A stretch of 64,000 nt of DNA from Prorocentrum cordatum (taxonomy: Eukaryota > Sar > Dinophyceae > Prorocentrales > Prorocentraceae), in assembly GCA_963575745.1 (NCBI GenBank), contig CAUYUJ010015749.1, forward strand, positions 841,443-905,442, given 5' to 3'. The position numbers were made by a program, and so were the translations under genes. Every line of letters starts with the position of its first letter. Position 1 is the first letter of the stretch. Below the pieces are notes generated by a model that was not told the origin of the DNA, made no database searches, and saw nothing but the letters and a program-made list of their open reading frames with translations. This document shows, in pieces, positions 11,337 to 22,100 of this stretch.

Positions 11337-12063
11337 ACATCAGCATCGCCATCATAAGTAGCATCATCATCAGCCTAAGCATTCTCAACAACATTCTCGA
11401 TGCCAGCATCCGCTGCATCAGCATCACAATCATCTTCCTCAGCATCATCATCAGCAGCATCAACAGCATCATCAACATCATCAGCATCAGGTTCGTCATC
11501 ATCAGCATCATCATCAGCAGTAGCAGCATCAGCATCATGGGCGTCGTCATCGTGATCGTCATCATCATTAGCAGCATCAGTATCATCAGCAGCATCATCA
11601 TCAGCATCACCATCAGTCTCAACCCACTACTTCTCACCATCATCAGAGGCACCATCAGCAATGTCAGAAGCACATCATCAGCGTCGTAAGCATCATCAAC
11701 CTGATGCTGCAGATCATCATCATCAGCATCGGCATCACCAGTATCATAATCAGCAGCAGCATCAGCATCTTTATCATCATGTTCGTCGTCATCTTCATCG
11801 TCATCAGCATCATCCCCATCATCAACATCATCATCGGCATCGTCATCAGCATCATCACCATCGACATGGACATCGGCATCGTCATCATCAGTATCAGCAC
11901 CACCACCATCCTCAGCATCCTCGTCGTCATCAACATCAGCATCATCACCACCATCATCACCATCAGTAAGCACCAGCATCAGCATCAGCAGCAGCATCAT
12001 CAGCATCAGCGCCCTCCATCATCCTCATCGTCATCAGCATCATCAGCAGCAGCAGCATCATAA
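11337..12063. repeat. (CAT)n/(CAG)n compound microsatellite, second block
   Basis: The same CATCATCAG-type trinucleotide composition as the block at 10.1 kb, continuing for about 0.7 kb. Confidence 0.93.
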
Positions 12064-12890
12064 GTATGGTCCCCCTCCTCCTGTCCTCCTTAACTACCCT
12101 CCCCTTCTACGTCACCGTGCTGGTTCGAGCGATGAGTACTGGGAAGCCGGTGGGCTGTGACGGGCCAGCCGCCGTGGCCATGAGTATGATCTTGCGGCTG
12201 GAGTGGCCCAGGGAGAACGACCCTCGCCGAGAGGACCTGCGGAGATCCCCTCTTCCTGACCGTCCCCCGTTTCCCCCGCCTTGCCGCGTCCTCCCCCTTC
12301 CCTCCGCGCCCCCCGCTTCCCACCCACATGCTCCTACTCCTCCGCATCCGCCCCCCCTCCACCTCCTGCACCTCCATGCTCCTTCTCCTGTTCCTCGTCC
12401 TCCTCCTCCTCCTCCTCCTCCTCCTGTTCCTCTCATCACCGTCATCGTCTTTCTTCACATCCCCTCCCTGTTCCTCCACCCCATCCTCTCATCATCGTCG
12501 TCGTTCTCCATATGCCCTCCCTCCTCCTTCACCTCGCCCTCGCCATCGCCGCCTCCCCCCCGTCATCGCACCTTCTCGTCATCCCCCCTCCCTCCCCCGC
12601 TGCGAGAGGAGAAGCGTGCCGCGCTTCTCGACCTGGGGCTTGTGACGGACGCGGCGGCTGGCTCTTCCACAGGAGACGCCAATTTCATCTTCCTGATCCT
12701 TCTGTGTTGCTCCCCCTCGTCCAACACATACTTCTCCACGCCCTGCCTCTCCCCATCATCCCCCGTCGTATCGTCCTCCTCTTCCTCCTCCTCTTCCACC
12801 TCGCCCTCTTCTTCCCTCTCATTGAAGTGTCGTAATAGCATATATTATCCTCCTCCTCCTCCTCCTCCGCCTCCTCCTCCTCCCAGACCC
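12064..12890. repeat. Pyrimidine-rich block with (CCT)n
   Basis: 12064-12300 is ordinary GC-rich sequence without a recognised gene. 12300-12570 and 12770-12890 are pyrimidine-rich with (CCT)n cores. A ~100 bp non-repeat insert around 12600-12680 is unassigned. Confidence 0.75.
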
Positions 12891-12946
12891 AAACCCAATC
12901 GAAATCCTCCCTCGCCTTCTCACCCCTCCCGTCCCCCCCTCTTCAG

Positions 12947-13062
12947 GCCTTGCGGCGGCGCTGGAGGTGCCGCTGCTCGACCCCCCGGCCGTGGCACGGG
13001 CGGCGGTCGACGCCCTGCAGGTGCCGCTCCCCCTCACATTCCCAGAGTGGGGGCGGAGGGAG
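12947..13062 (+). CDS. Exon-like segment, unidentified protein
   Basis: A pyrimidine tract ending CCCCCCTCTTCAG (acceptor-like, AG at 12945-12946) is followed by G. It opens a frame with ordinary protein composition: LAAALEVPLLDPPAVARAA, then VDALQVPLPLTFPEWGRRE. The frame then runs into a (GGA)n tract, so the 3' end is not defined. The AG|G junction matches dinoflagellate introns. It may belong with the coiled-coil pieces at 13.6-14.6 kb, but that link is an inference. Function unknown. Confidence 0.4.
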
Positions 13063-13069
13063 AAGGAGG

Positions 13070-13440
13070 GAGGAGGAGGAGGAGGAGGAGGAGGAGGAGG
13101 AGGAGGAGGATCTTTGAGGCCCCCTCCAGAGGATCTCTGAGGAAAGGGGTCGTGCGTCGCGCCGCGCGCGACGGGCGCGGGCGCGGCGCGGGCTTCGGCG
13201 GAGAAGGACCGCTTTGCCCACAGTGCCGCAGGAGGAGGAGGAGGAGGAGGAGGAGGAGGAGGAGGAGGAGGAGGGGAGGAGGAGGAGGAGAGGAGGAGGC
13301 GGGGAGGAGGAGGAGGAGAGGGAGGAGGAGGAGGAGGAGGAGGAGGAGAAGTGAGGAGGAGGAGAGGAGGGAGGGGAGGAGGGGAGGAGGAGGAGGAGAG
13401 GGAGGAGGAGGAGGAGGAGGGAGGAGGAGGGGGAGGATCC
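13070..13440. repeat. (GGA)n blocks
   Basis: Perfect and imperfect GGA runs at about 13070-13112 and 13228-13438. They are separated by ~115 bp of GC-rich sequence without an identifiable feature. Confidence 0.9.
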
Positions 13441-13563
13441 TCACCGAAGGTCAGGGCGTACGGTCAGGGCGTGCGGGCGCTCACATGACCGGGCCTCCAC
13501 GTCGAGGTCGAGACCTGACCGACCTCGGCAGCCCGGCCAGGCCCTCCCTGCCCCCGCACTTTC

Positions 13564-14240
13564 TTGCCCGCCCCATTCCCGCTCCTCCGCGCCAAGGCAT
13601 GGCAGCTCCACCACGCGTCGGGCAGCTCCGACGCGATCGCCAGGCCCACCAGCAGCCTCCGCGGCAAAGGGAGCACGCAGCACGACTTGCAGCCACCGCA
13701 GGCTCGCGACCCAGGGTGGCGCTACAGTTGCAGCGCCACTAACTTCGAGAACGCTTCGCGGCGCGCGTCGGAGCATTGGCGGCGCCGCTTGGCCCGCCCT
13801 GTCTGGCGGCCGCGGCCCGCGGCCCAGGACCCATCGTCGGCGGAAGAACGCGCCTTCTGGCTGCGCCACGCGGAGCGCCGCGAAACCTGAAGGCGGCGGC
13901 CGAGCGGGCGGCAGCAGCGGCGCGCGCAGCGGAGGAGGCGTTGGAGGCCGCGCAACGCCGCCTGAAAAAACGCCCGCGGGGAGGCGGTCGCCGCCGAGGC
14001 CGCCCGCGCGGAGGAGACGGCGCAGCGAGCGGCGGCGGCGTGGGCGACCGCGGCCGACGCGGAGCTTTCCGAGCTGGTACGGGCCACGCGCGAAGTCCTG
14101 GGCAGGTTAGAGAAAGGGGCCCAGGCTTGGGGGCACGCGGCAGGGCCGCTGGTCGCGGCGATGGCCGCAGCGGACGCTGCCCTGGAGGCCAGGGCGCGGC
14201 CGCCTCCCCCTGGCCCGACCTGGACACTGCGCTCGGCCAC
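13564..14240 (+). CDS. Alanine-rich coiled-coil segment, frame broken at homopolymers
   Basis: Three plus-strand frames make sense only together. One ends ...SSAEERAFWLRHAERRE near 13885. The next reads LKAAAERAAAAARAAEEALE and AAQRRLKK to about 13958. A third, in the first frame again, reads EAVAAEAARAEETAQRAAAA, WATAADAELSELVRATREVL and GRLEKGAQAWG to about 14190. The joins fall at GAAACC (one A short) and at AAAAAA (one A long), so two compensating one-base indels would give one continuous helix-rich protein. It could be a real exon with assembly errors or a young pseudogene. Alanine/glutamate/arginine heptads suggest a coiled coil. Family not recognised. Confidence 0.45.
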
Positions 14241-14299
14241 GAGAGGCGGCGTTGGGACGATTTCCGGACGGGTGGCACTAGGGGGTCATCATAATGAGG

Positions 14300-14412
14300 G
14301 GTGGAGGAATGGGCCCTAAAGGGGCCCTTCAGGGCCCTTTTTGGCCCAGCTGGTGCCCAAAAGAAACCCGAAGAGGCCCTCTAGGGCCCATATCTTCATC
14401 CCCCATTTGGGT
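14300..14412. mobile_element. GGGCCC foldback element, copy 1
   Basis: The left arm GGAATGGGCCCTAAAGGGGC and the right arm ending GAGGCCCTCTAGGGCCCATA form an imperfect ~40-50 bp inverted repeat. The central loop contains CAGCTGGTGCCCAAAA. The same loop and arms occur at 60291-60415. It interrupts coding-like sequence on either side, so it may lie in an intron. Confidence 0.65.
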
Positions 14413-14443
14413 CACTCCAGTACCACCCGACCGAGATTTCCAG

Positions 14444-14640
14444 GACGAGGACGAAGACGAACACCTCGAGGAGGCCGCCCTCTTCGAAGAACTTGACGAG
14501 GCCGGGCGGACGACGACGCCCGCCTGCGGGCCGCCCGCCGCCTGCTGGGTGTGCGCCAGGAGGCGGCCGCCGCCCGCCGCCCGGCCTCGGCCCGACCGCG
14601 CCCCCGGGCCCCAGGAGTTCGCAGCCGCACCCGCTGAGGC
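14444..14640 (+). CDS. Acidic then arginine-rich exon-like segment, frame shifted once
   Basis: After CCGAGATTTCCAG (acceptor-like) the frame reads DEDEDEHLEEAALFEELDEA. At the run GGG near 14504-14506 the sensible frame changes, and continues as DDDARLRAARRLLGVRQEAA to about 14600. One extra G would keep it in frame. Composition matches the coiled-coil pieces just upstream, so it may be the next exon of the same gene. The 3' end is unclear and function is unknown. Confidence 0.35.
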
Positions 14641-14909
14641 GGCACCGCGGCTACGCTGGCGCGCGGGTCGGCGTGGCCAGTTGCCCGGGGCCAGCTGCCG
14701 CGGGAGGGGGGAGATGTGGAGAAGGAAGAGACGGAAGAGGAGGAGGGCGACGGGGAGGGTGGGAGAGGGTCGATCGCCGAAGCTCATCGGCGCAGTCCGT
14801 CGCTTCTCGCGCCTTAAAGCGGGCCGACGCGCGACCAGGGCGGCAGGAGACGCGCCACGTTGCGGCCCTCTGGCGCGGCAGGAATTTTCGCGGAGCATCC
14901 TGGCGTCAA

Positions 14910-15058
14910 GTCGGGCATGTCCCTCTACAGGATACATGTTCGAAAAAAAACAAAAATAGTTTGGGGTCGATTCTGCATTATGTTTGACAATGTGGAAATA
15001 TGTGTTGGATATGTTACACCTTTCTTTCAAGATCCGCCAGCAGGAAGAGATGCCCGAC
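14910..15058 (+). mobile_element. MITE-like element, family GTCGGGCATGTCCC, copy 1
   Basis: A 149 bp element with inverted ends: GTCGGGCATGTCCCTCTACA at the left and GAAGAGATGCCCGAC at the right. The interior is AT-rich (AAAAATAGTTTGGGG...). It is much lower in GC than the flanks. A second copy begins 185 bp downstream. No convincing target duplication is seen. Confidence 0.75.
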
Positions 15059-15243
15059 CTAAGCCTAGCGGCGCCAAACAGATGGATGTCTGTATTTCTC
15101 CATGCTGCGGGGGCGTCTCCGCCGCACGCGTCGGGGGCGGCGGCGCGCCGTCCTCGAGCGACATAGAGAGGGGGCGACGCGGCGACGCAACGAGCGCCGC
15201 GCCTCCAGCCCCGCGCCGTCGGAGAGGCCCGCCCCGGCCGTAC

Positions 15244-15416
15244 GTCGGACGCGTCCCTCTACAGGGGGGAATATTCCAAAAACAATTAAAAACATAGCCT
15301 GGGGACGATTTTGTTTTATTTTTGGGGCTTTTCCTTTTTGTAAACACTGCGCAAAAGCATGCTGGGCAGGTTCAATTTCTCTCCCCAGATGCGCCTGGGA
15401 AGGGGGCGCGCCCGAC
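15244..15416 (+). mobile_element. MITE-like element, family GTCGGGCATGTCCC, copy 2
   Basis: A 173 bp element with left end GTCGGACGCGTCCCTCTACA and right end GGGGGCGCGCCCGAC. The interior has AAAACATAGCCTGGGGACGA, like copy 1. It is flanked by a ~35 bp near-identical direct repeat (core CCGCGCCGTCGG.GAGGCCCG at about 15214 and 15430), which is longer than a usual target duplication and may reflect a local tandem duplication. Confidence 0.7.
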
Positions 15417-15534
15417 CTAGCCCCAGCCCCCGCGCCGTCGGGGAGGCCCGCCCCGGCCCCTCCAAAGGCCGGCGCGGGGAGAGCTCCTGGGGCACCGAAG
15501 GGAGCGAGGCATCAAAGACGCGGGCTCACTCCTC

Positions 15535-15612
15535 CTCCTCCTCGTTTTCCTCCTCCTCCTCCTCCTCCTCCTCCTCCTCCTCCTCCTCCTCCTCCTCCTC
15601 CTCCTCCTCCCC
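15535..15612. repeat. (CCT)n tract immediately 5' of the LINE reading frames
   Basis: A near-perfect (CCT)n ending in CCCAACCCAG, followed by the first coding sequence of the retrotransposon. It could serve as a polypyrimidine tract plus acceptor, or be the microsatellite into which the element inserted. A matching (CCT)n follows the element at 22384. Confidence 0.85.
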
Positions 15613-15615
15613 AAC

Positions 15616-16101
15616 CCAGTCATCAAGGAGGAGGACTTGGTGGGTTTCGACCTCGCCGAGCAGCTCGACGACGGCGCAAAGGAGGCCCTCGAGCAATTCA
15701 AGGCGAGCCCCCATTTCGACAAGATCCAGGCGGCCCTCCGCAAGCAGGCGGCAGAGAAGCTGGCTACAGCCATGGCTGAGGAACCTGGTGTTCATGCTCC
15801 TCATGCTGAGGGCGGTGGCGCAGGAGCAGCCGACGGGCAGCCAGCTCGGGATGACGAGGACATGACCGAGGACGCTGACGGCGACGCCCAGCCTCGAGGA
15901 GGTGATAAGCGCGGCGCCGCCTGGGTGGAGCTGGTCAAGGATGACGTCGGCGCCCTCTGGCAGCAGCTCCTCAGCAGCGGGCAGCAGCCGCCTTCGGACT
16001 GGACCAAGGAGAAGCTGGACGACGCGTTCACGCAGGTCCAGAACAGCAAGCACCGCAGAACCGCGGCAGGCTCCCTGGGCACAGGCACGCTGCCTGGGTA
16101 A
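15616..16101 (+). CDS. ORF1-like N-terminal segment of the LINE (frame 1)
   Basis: The frame opens after the (CCT)n tract with VIKEEDLVGFDLAEQLDD and continues with balanced composition (KEALEQFKASPHFDKIQAAL, AWVELVKDDVGALWQQLLSS, DWTKEKLDDAFTQVQNSKHR) to a TAA at 16099-16101. No ATG lies near its start, so translation must begin upstream or by splicing. The helix-rich sequence has no recognised domain. It overlaps and runs into the next frame (+1). Removing one G of the GGG before the stop would join it in frame to the endonuclease, so it is probably the N-terminal part of one polyprotein. Confidence 0.6.
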   Translation, partial: PVIKEEDLVGFDLAEQLDDGAKEALEQFKASPHFDKIQAALRKQAAEKLATAMAEEPGVHAPHAEGGGAGAADGQPARDDEDMTEDADGDAQPRGGDKRGAAWVELVKDDVGALWQQLLSSGQQPPSDWTKEKLDDAFTQVQNSKHRRTAAGSLGTGTLPG

Positions 16102-19100
16102 CCCGCCCTTGGTCAGCGGGCTACTGGCCGCCAGCGCGGGCGCCAAGCAGCTACATGTGCCAGCAGCGGTCACTGTCACGCACACCTTCGAGACCTTCAA
16201 CGCCAAGCAGGGAAAGCTAACCCTCCAGAAGCGGCTGCGAAGGTCAACAGCTATGGTCATCATGGCCCAGGAGATCGGCTACGGCATCGATGATTGCGAG
16301 AGCCTCTCTTCATGGGCAACGGCACGTGGCTGGCAAAGCCTCATCGTGCCAGGGCTGCCCTCACGAGGGCATCTCCCCTCTGCAGGCCTGGCAGTGTTTG
16401 CCAGGGAGGGGATCGGGCTGCGCGGGCCCACATACCCCGGCGACGCCCCGCCCAGACGTGCAGGCAGCGTCAACGAGACCATCTCGCACGGCACCGAGCT
16501 AGTCCGCGGCAGGGCTCAACACGTCGTCGTGGAGCTGCCGAGCTGGCCGCCGCTCAACGTCGTCAACGTCTACCTCCACACAGGGGAGGGCATGAGCAGC
16601 CGCAACGCCAGCATCCTCATGACGGTGGGGATCGCGCTCGCGGGCCAGAGGCACCCTGGCATCATCGGCGGCGACTGGAACATGGACGTACAGGTTGTCA
16701 AGGACTCTGGTTTCCCCGTGCACGCGCAGCTGGAGATGGTCACCCCGAGGCACGCGACTTGCAGAACAGCGGCATCGGTCTCCACCATCGACTACTTCGG
16801 GCTAACCACGGGCTCCATGCGCACGCTAGCAGCTTGCAAGGCCGACTTGACCTGGGCAGTAAAGCCGCATCGACCAGTTCAGCTACAACTGACAGCGGAG
16901 GGCACCAAGCTCAGGTACCTCACCTACGTCGGAGGCGCGAAGATACCAGCGCAGACTGTGCACGGCCCATTCCTCGAGGAGAGCAGCTGGTCCCTGGAGC
17001 GCAGCTTTGCTGAGCAGGCGCTGATTTTGGCCAAGGAGGCGCCCGCTGCTGTCGCCTGGCGCTTTCTCTCGAAGGCTTGGGGCCGATGGGCGACCAGAGC
17101 GGCCTCGAGGCTCGGGCATCTCACAGCTACGGAGATGCGGGCCAGCGCCTACGCTCGCCCGCTTCAAGCCAAGTGGGTCGAGCGTGAGCACCAGGTCCTC
17201 ACGGAGGAGGAAGTGCAGGCAATCGCGGATGGATGGAAGTGGCTGCAGGATTGCCTGGCGGGCCTCTCCACTGCGAAGGCGAAAGCCAGGACACCTGAAG
17301 GCCGACAGGTTCTCGACAACGAGGTGCAAGGCTTCCTCACTGGTGACTACTGTGGCCAGAACCTCAGCGCGCGGCTTGACGCATCTGCGCGGCAAGCTCG
17401 GCAGCTAGCGCAGAGGAATTTCAGCAGTGAGGACATCATGACTTTCTCGGAAGACATTGAAGAGGATGTCAAATTCGCCATGCAGCAAGCGAACAAGGAA
17501 TCTTCGAAGCGCTGGAAAGAGTGGTGCGACGGGGCCTGCGCTGGCGGAGCGAGGAAGCTTCACAAGGTCACGCGAGTACGAGAGGTTCAAGCCCCCACTA
17601 CGGTCAATGACTCGGAGAACGGCATCACAGGGCACCCGCACTTCGTAGTCAAGGATATGGAGGATACGCACGCAGCTCTGTGGAAGGCGGTGAAGGAGGC
17701 TCCCCAGGCGTGGATCCCTGACAGGTCGACCCTAGAACGACCTTCACCAGAGGAACTTCGGCGAGCATCACGTACTTTCAGCATCACGACCTCCAGCAGC
17801 CTGGACGGCCTCCACCCGCTGGAGGGCCTGTGCGACACCTTGCTGGCCTGCGAGGCGCTGGGCCTTTTCCCCGTCCAGCTGACGTGGATGGTGATGCCGA
17901 TGTTGCCAAAGGCCGCTGGAGGCCACAGGTTGATCATCCTGTATTCCATGGCCTACAGAGTCTGGCAACGACTCCGCAAACCTGCCCTTCGACCTCCACA
18001 AGAGGCCTTGCGTAGGCCATACTGGGCGGCGGCCAAGAACAGAAGCGCTATCGACAGTGCCTGGATCCTGGCGGCGGATGCGGAACAGAATGTAGAGACA
18101 GGGCAGCACACGGCCACAATCATCGCCGACTATAGCAAGTACTACGAGCTCATTCCCCTGGACGAAGCAAGGGATAAACTGCTGAGGCTCGGTATGCCAG
18201 TGGCGATGGTTAAAATTGTGTACAACCAGTGGCGAGGGCCACGTGTGATACGTCTTCACCAGCATCATGGTGCGCAGCCACGGCATGCAAAGTTCGGCCT
18301 TCCAGCAGGAGATGGCTACGCAGACGTGGTCATAAAGGCGCACGCCATCGAGCAGTACGACGTATACGTCACGCCCCACCCGCTGGTCAGGTTCGCGTCC
18401 TACATCGACGACACCTCCCTCGGCATCAACGGGGCCACCAAGGAGAACGTCATCCTGCAAGCGGTCGCGGCGGGCAATGCCTTTTTCAAGGTAGCTAAGA
18501 AGCTCGGCGCCCGCATCAATGATAAGCTGGCGGTGGTGGCCAGCTCAGATGATATTGGGAAGGAAGTGGTGCGGCAGCTGAAGTTACCCACAGACATGAA
18601 TCGCAGTCGGGCAACCTACCTGGGCACGGACTTCGCGGGAGCACGGAGAAGGCGAGGGACGCTCCTACGCGCCAAGCAGCAGGCGCGCCATAAGATCTAC
18701 AAGCAGAGGCTGCGCAAGCTGGGCAGATTTCGACATCGACTTCCAGGACAGCAGACGCAGCGGGCGGCCAAGATCTTCCGAGCTGGAGCTCGACCAGCGG
18801 CCACCTTCGGCGTGGAGATCAACGGGCTCACAGACAGGGAGCTCCACAAGCTGCGCACGGACTTCGGCAAGTTCAGCAGACCCTGTCATGGGGGCGTCTC
18901 GGCCTCGGCCAAGGTAGTGCTCCTAGGCGACCCCACGGTGGCGATTGCAATGGCGCCAGTGCTGCAGTGGTCGCGCATGGTCTGGATGGCAGTATCGCAA
19001 CCTGAACAAGCACCAGTACCTCTGGCACTACTTACGACGTGGTGGAGAAGAGCGGTGGAAGAGCCTGGGGTATGCAGCTCGTGGGGAATGGCCCGCGGGC

Positions 19101-22100
19101 CGCTCCAACGAGCTGCCCTCTCGTTGGCGAGGGCAGGATGGACAGCAACCTCGGCACTAAGGCGGCATAACCATCGAGGCGACCTGGTATTTGTGGAGCA
19201 GCTCACCCCAGGACTACTGCTCCAGATGTTGCAGCAAGGCGTTCAATGTCAGCATGAGCGAGACCTAGCGAACAAGCTCGGACTAGGAGAGGGCAAGCGC
19301 GCCACCTTCGACATCCTAGCCCCCCTGGCCTCCCTGCGAAGCAAGCGGTACACGGCGCACCAGAAGTTCTGCATCATGAATGTCGCGCGCAGTGGCGTCT
19401 GGACAAAGACGAGAGCCCAGCAGCGTGGATACTACACGGATGGTAGGTGCCCCTGTGGAGCCCCCGATTCTCTCGTGCACCGACTTCTTGATTGCACAAG
19501 ACCTGAAGTTCAGCAAGCTCGAGCCGATGCAGAGGTCCCCCAAGTTTTCCTCGACGAGCTACGTCAGCATGCAGACGAGCCTGGGTATATCGAAGGCATG
19601 TTTGGATATGCTTGTGCTGATGTTCCGACAATGAGTTTGGGCACAACCAGCGTTATCCTTGACGGCCAAGGGGTTCCAGTTCCCGATGAGCAATGTCAGG
19701 AACCTGAGCAGTTGGCAGCCTGCTTTCTCAGGGAACAGGACGCGAGGATGGAGGTCGCCACCGACAGCTCGTGCACCAAGCCGCCCATCAAGGAATTCCA
19801 GCGAGCAGGGTGGAGCCTCGTCCTGCTCGATCCCCGCTCAGACAGGCCGCTGGCGACCATGCACGGAGCTGTACCTGCCTCCTTGCCCCAAGAATCGGCT
19901 GTCGGAGAGCATCTGGCGGCGGCCTTCGTGTCGCAGGTTGCGGACCGACCATGCACCGTCCACGCCGACTTCAAGGGCGTTATCCACCTGGGAAACAAGC
20001 AGAAGGAGCTGCAGCTGAAGGCCAGGACCCCCTACGCGTGCTTCGCCCACTTCGCGCAATCGCTCGACGGCTTCACGTACGTGCAGCAGTATGCCCACGT
20101 CAAGGCGCACCGCTCTGGGGACGACTACGCAGCGCTCTCCGACAGCCAGAGGAGGGTCACGGACGCGAACATCGTGGCGGACCTCAGGGCCAAGGAGGCA
20201 GCGGCGATCCACCCCGCCCCCGAGCAGGAGATAGTGGAGGAGATGCAGAAGGGCGTCGACAGAATCAGCCAGATTGCGAAGCTGATTGCCCACGTCATGC
20301 CCATCTTCGACAAAGACGACCAGCTCAGGTGGACCAGGAGAGCACCGACCCTGCGGCGGGCAGCGAGCACGAGGAAAGCAACATGGCACCAATGGCAAGA
20401 TGGCGAGCTGGGCGTGCAATGCATCCCCTGCCTACAGATGCACATGCCAGGGCAGCCACTTCCCCTCACGGGGTGCCCTGGGGCGCCCACTTTCCTGCTG
20501 GACCATCGGCGCAACCCCAACGGCCACAAGCTGGTAGCGGTCAACCAGAAGGGCACCTTGGACACCTTGGAGAGCGACGCGAAGGACACCTACAGGCCAG
20601 TGTTCATATGTGTGAAGTGCGGGGCTTGGGCGCTGCAGCGGCGCAAGGCCAAGTTACGGCAGCCTTGCGTAGCTGCCACCACCAAGGGCCTCGAGGCCCT
20701 CCACAACCTGAGGCGCGGTGTCGGTCCTTGCAAGAAGCTGAAGAGGTTTATCGACCGCACCACCCCGCTTAGGCGGCTGGAGGCGACGAGCGAGGTACAC
20801 ACCACCTTCACGAAGGTCGACATCCTCAGCGGCACCGACGTGGCGGCGCCTGTGGCAGGGCTCGAGAGCAGGATGGCCGCACTCCACCAACGAGCGCGCG
20901 AAAGGGCACAGTTTTGGTGCGATGAACAGGAGATGCGAAACACCATGTTCGGGCACGCGGAGGCCAGAGGAGACTTCCAGCAAGAGGCAGGTCGCGGAGC
21001 TCGACGGGGTAGGCGCGCTGGGGCGCGCCTCAGGGGTGCTCAAGGAGCTGCTGCTGCTGGTGGACCCAGCGCCACCGCCAGCTCGGGGCAGCGGCGTGAG
21101 GCCAAGCAGGGAGTCGCCTCCTCGGCCGCGGCGGACTTCGTGGAGCACATCGAGGAGTATGCGGCTGCTGGGGCTGCTGGCGCGGGGGCGCTGCGCGGCT
21201 CAGCGGCGACCCTCGACGGCTCGGACGCGCTGGACGAACAGGTCGTGGACCCGCTGCGCGACGACGAGCACGGCACTCAGGCGGCAGTCGCTTGGGAGGT
21301 GCGCGGCATGGGCACGGACTGCTTCGACGGCTCGGCCGCGCTGGACGCCCAGGTCGAGGGCGCGATGGACGACGACGAGCACGACGCCGAGGCGGCAGCT
21401 GCTGCAGAGGTGCTCGGCCTGGCGATGGACCTCGACAGCTCGAGCGCGCTGGACGACGGCCTCCTGGGCGCGCGGGGTTTCGGCGCTGAGGATGCCGTTG
21501 CTGGGGAGGCAGGCAGCTCGCTGGCAGTCATCGATGGCTCGGGCGCGCTGGACGACGACATCAAGGGCGCGCTGGGCGGCGCTGAGCACGACGCGGAGGC
21601 CGCAGCTGCGGGGGCGGCAAGCGGCCTGTCGGCGGGCGTCGACGGCTCGCACGCGCTGGACGTCGCCCCCGTGAGCGCGCTGGGCGACACCGCGCACGGC
21701 GCCGGGGCGGCTGCTGCGGGGGCCGCGAGCGGATCGGCTGCGGCAGGCGGCGCCTCGGACGCGCTGGGCGGCAACGCCGCGGCGGCGCTGGGCTCGCTGG
21801 GTTTCGCCGAGCGCGTCGCCCGTCTCCTGGCGGCGGCTGGCGCGCGCGAGCAGCAGCCCCCAGGCGCGGCCGCACCCAGCCTGGGCGAGTGCGACGGCGG
21901 CAGCGCCTCCACTGCAGCCGAGGGCAGCGGGCGCGGCGCTGAGGCGGCCGCAGCGGGGGCAGTGCGAAGGCCGTCGGCCACGTACCCCCCTCTGCGCCAC
22001 GGGCACGCCTGGGAAAGAGTCCCCGCCCTCGGCGGTTGGCCAGGGCCCTGGGATCCTCGGGCCGCACCGAGCGTTCGAGGGCAAGGACGTGGTCACGGCG

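Noticed and set aside
10100-12063. Poly-His/Gln or poly-Ser/Ile proteins
   Set aside because: CAT/CAG microsatellite translated. Frames swap without any non-repeat sequence. Same at 48.3, 49.7-49.9 and 57.8-58.1 kb.
13441-13869. Minus-strand frame with LPRRLLVGLAIASELPDAWW
   Set aside because: It overlaps the plus-strand coiled-coil piece, which continues into a coherent helix-rich protein over 600 bp, so the minus frame is taken as its shadow. It is not excluded for the first 100 bp.
14913-15420. Introner (intron-generating) elements
   Set aside because: The MITE-like copies begin GT but end AC, and no flanking coding frame is continuous across them, so an intron role is not supported.
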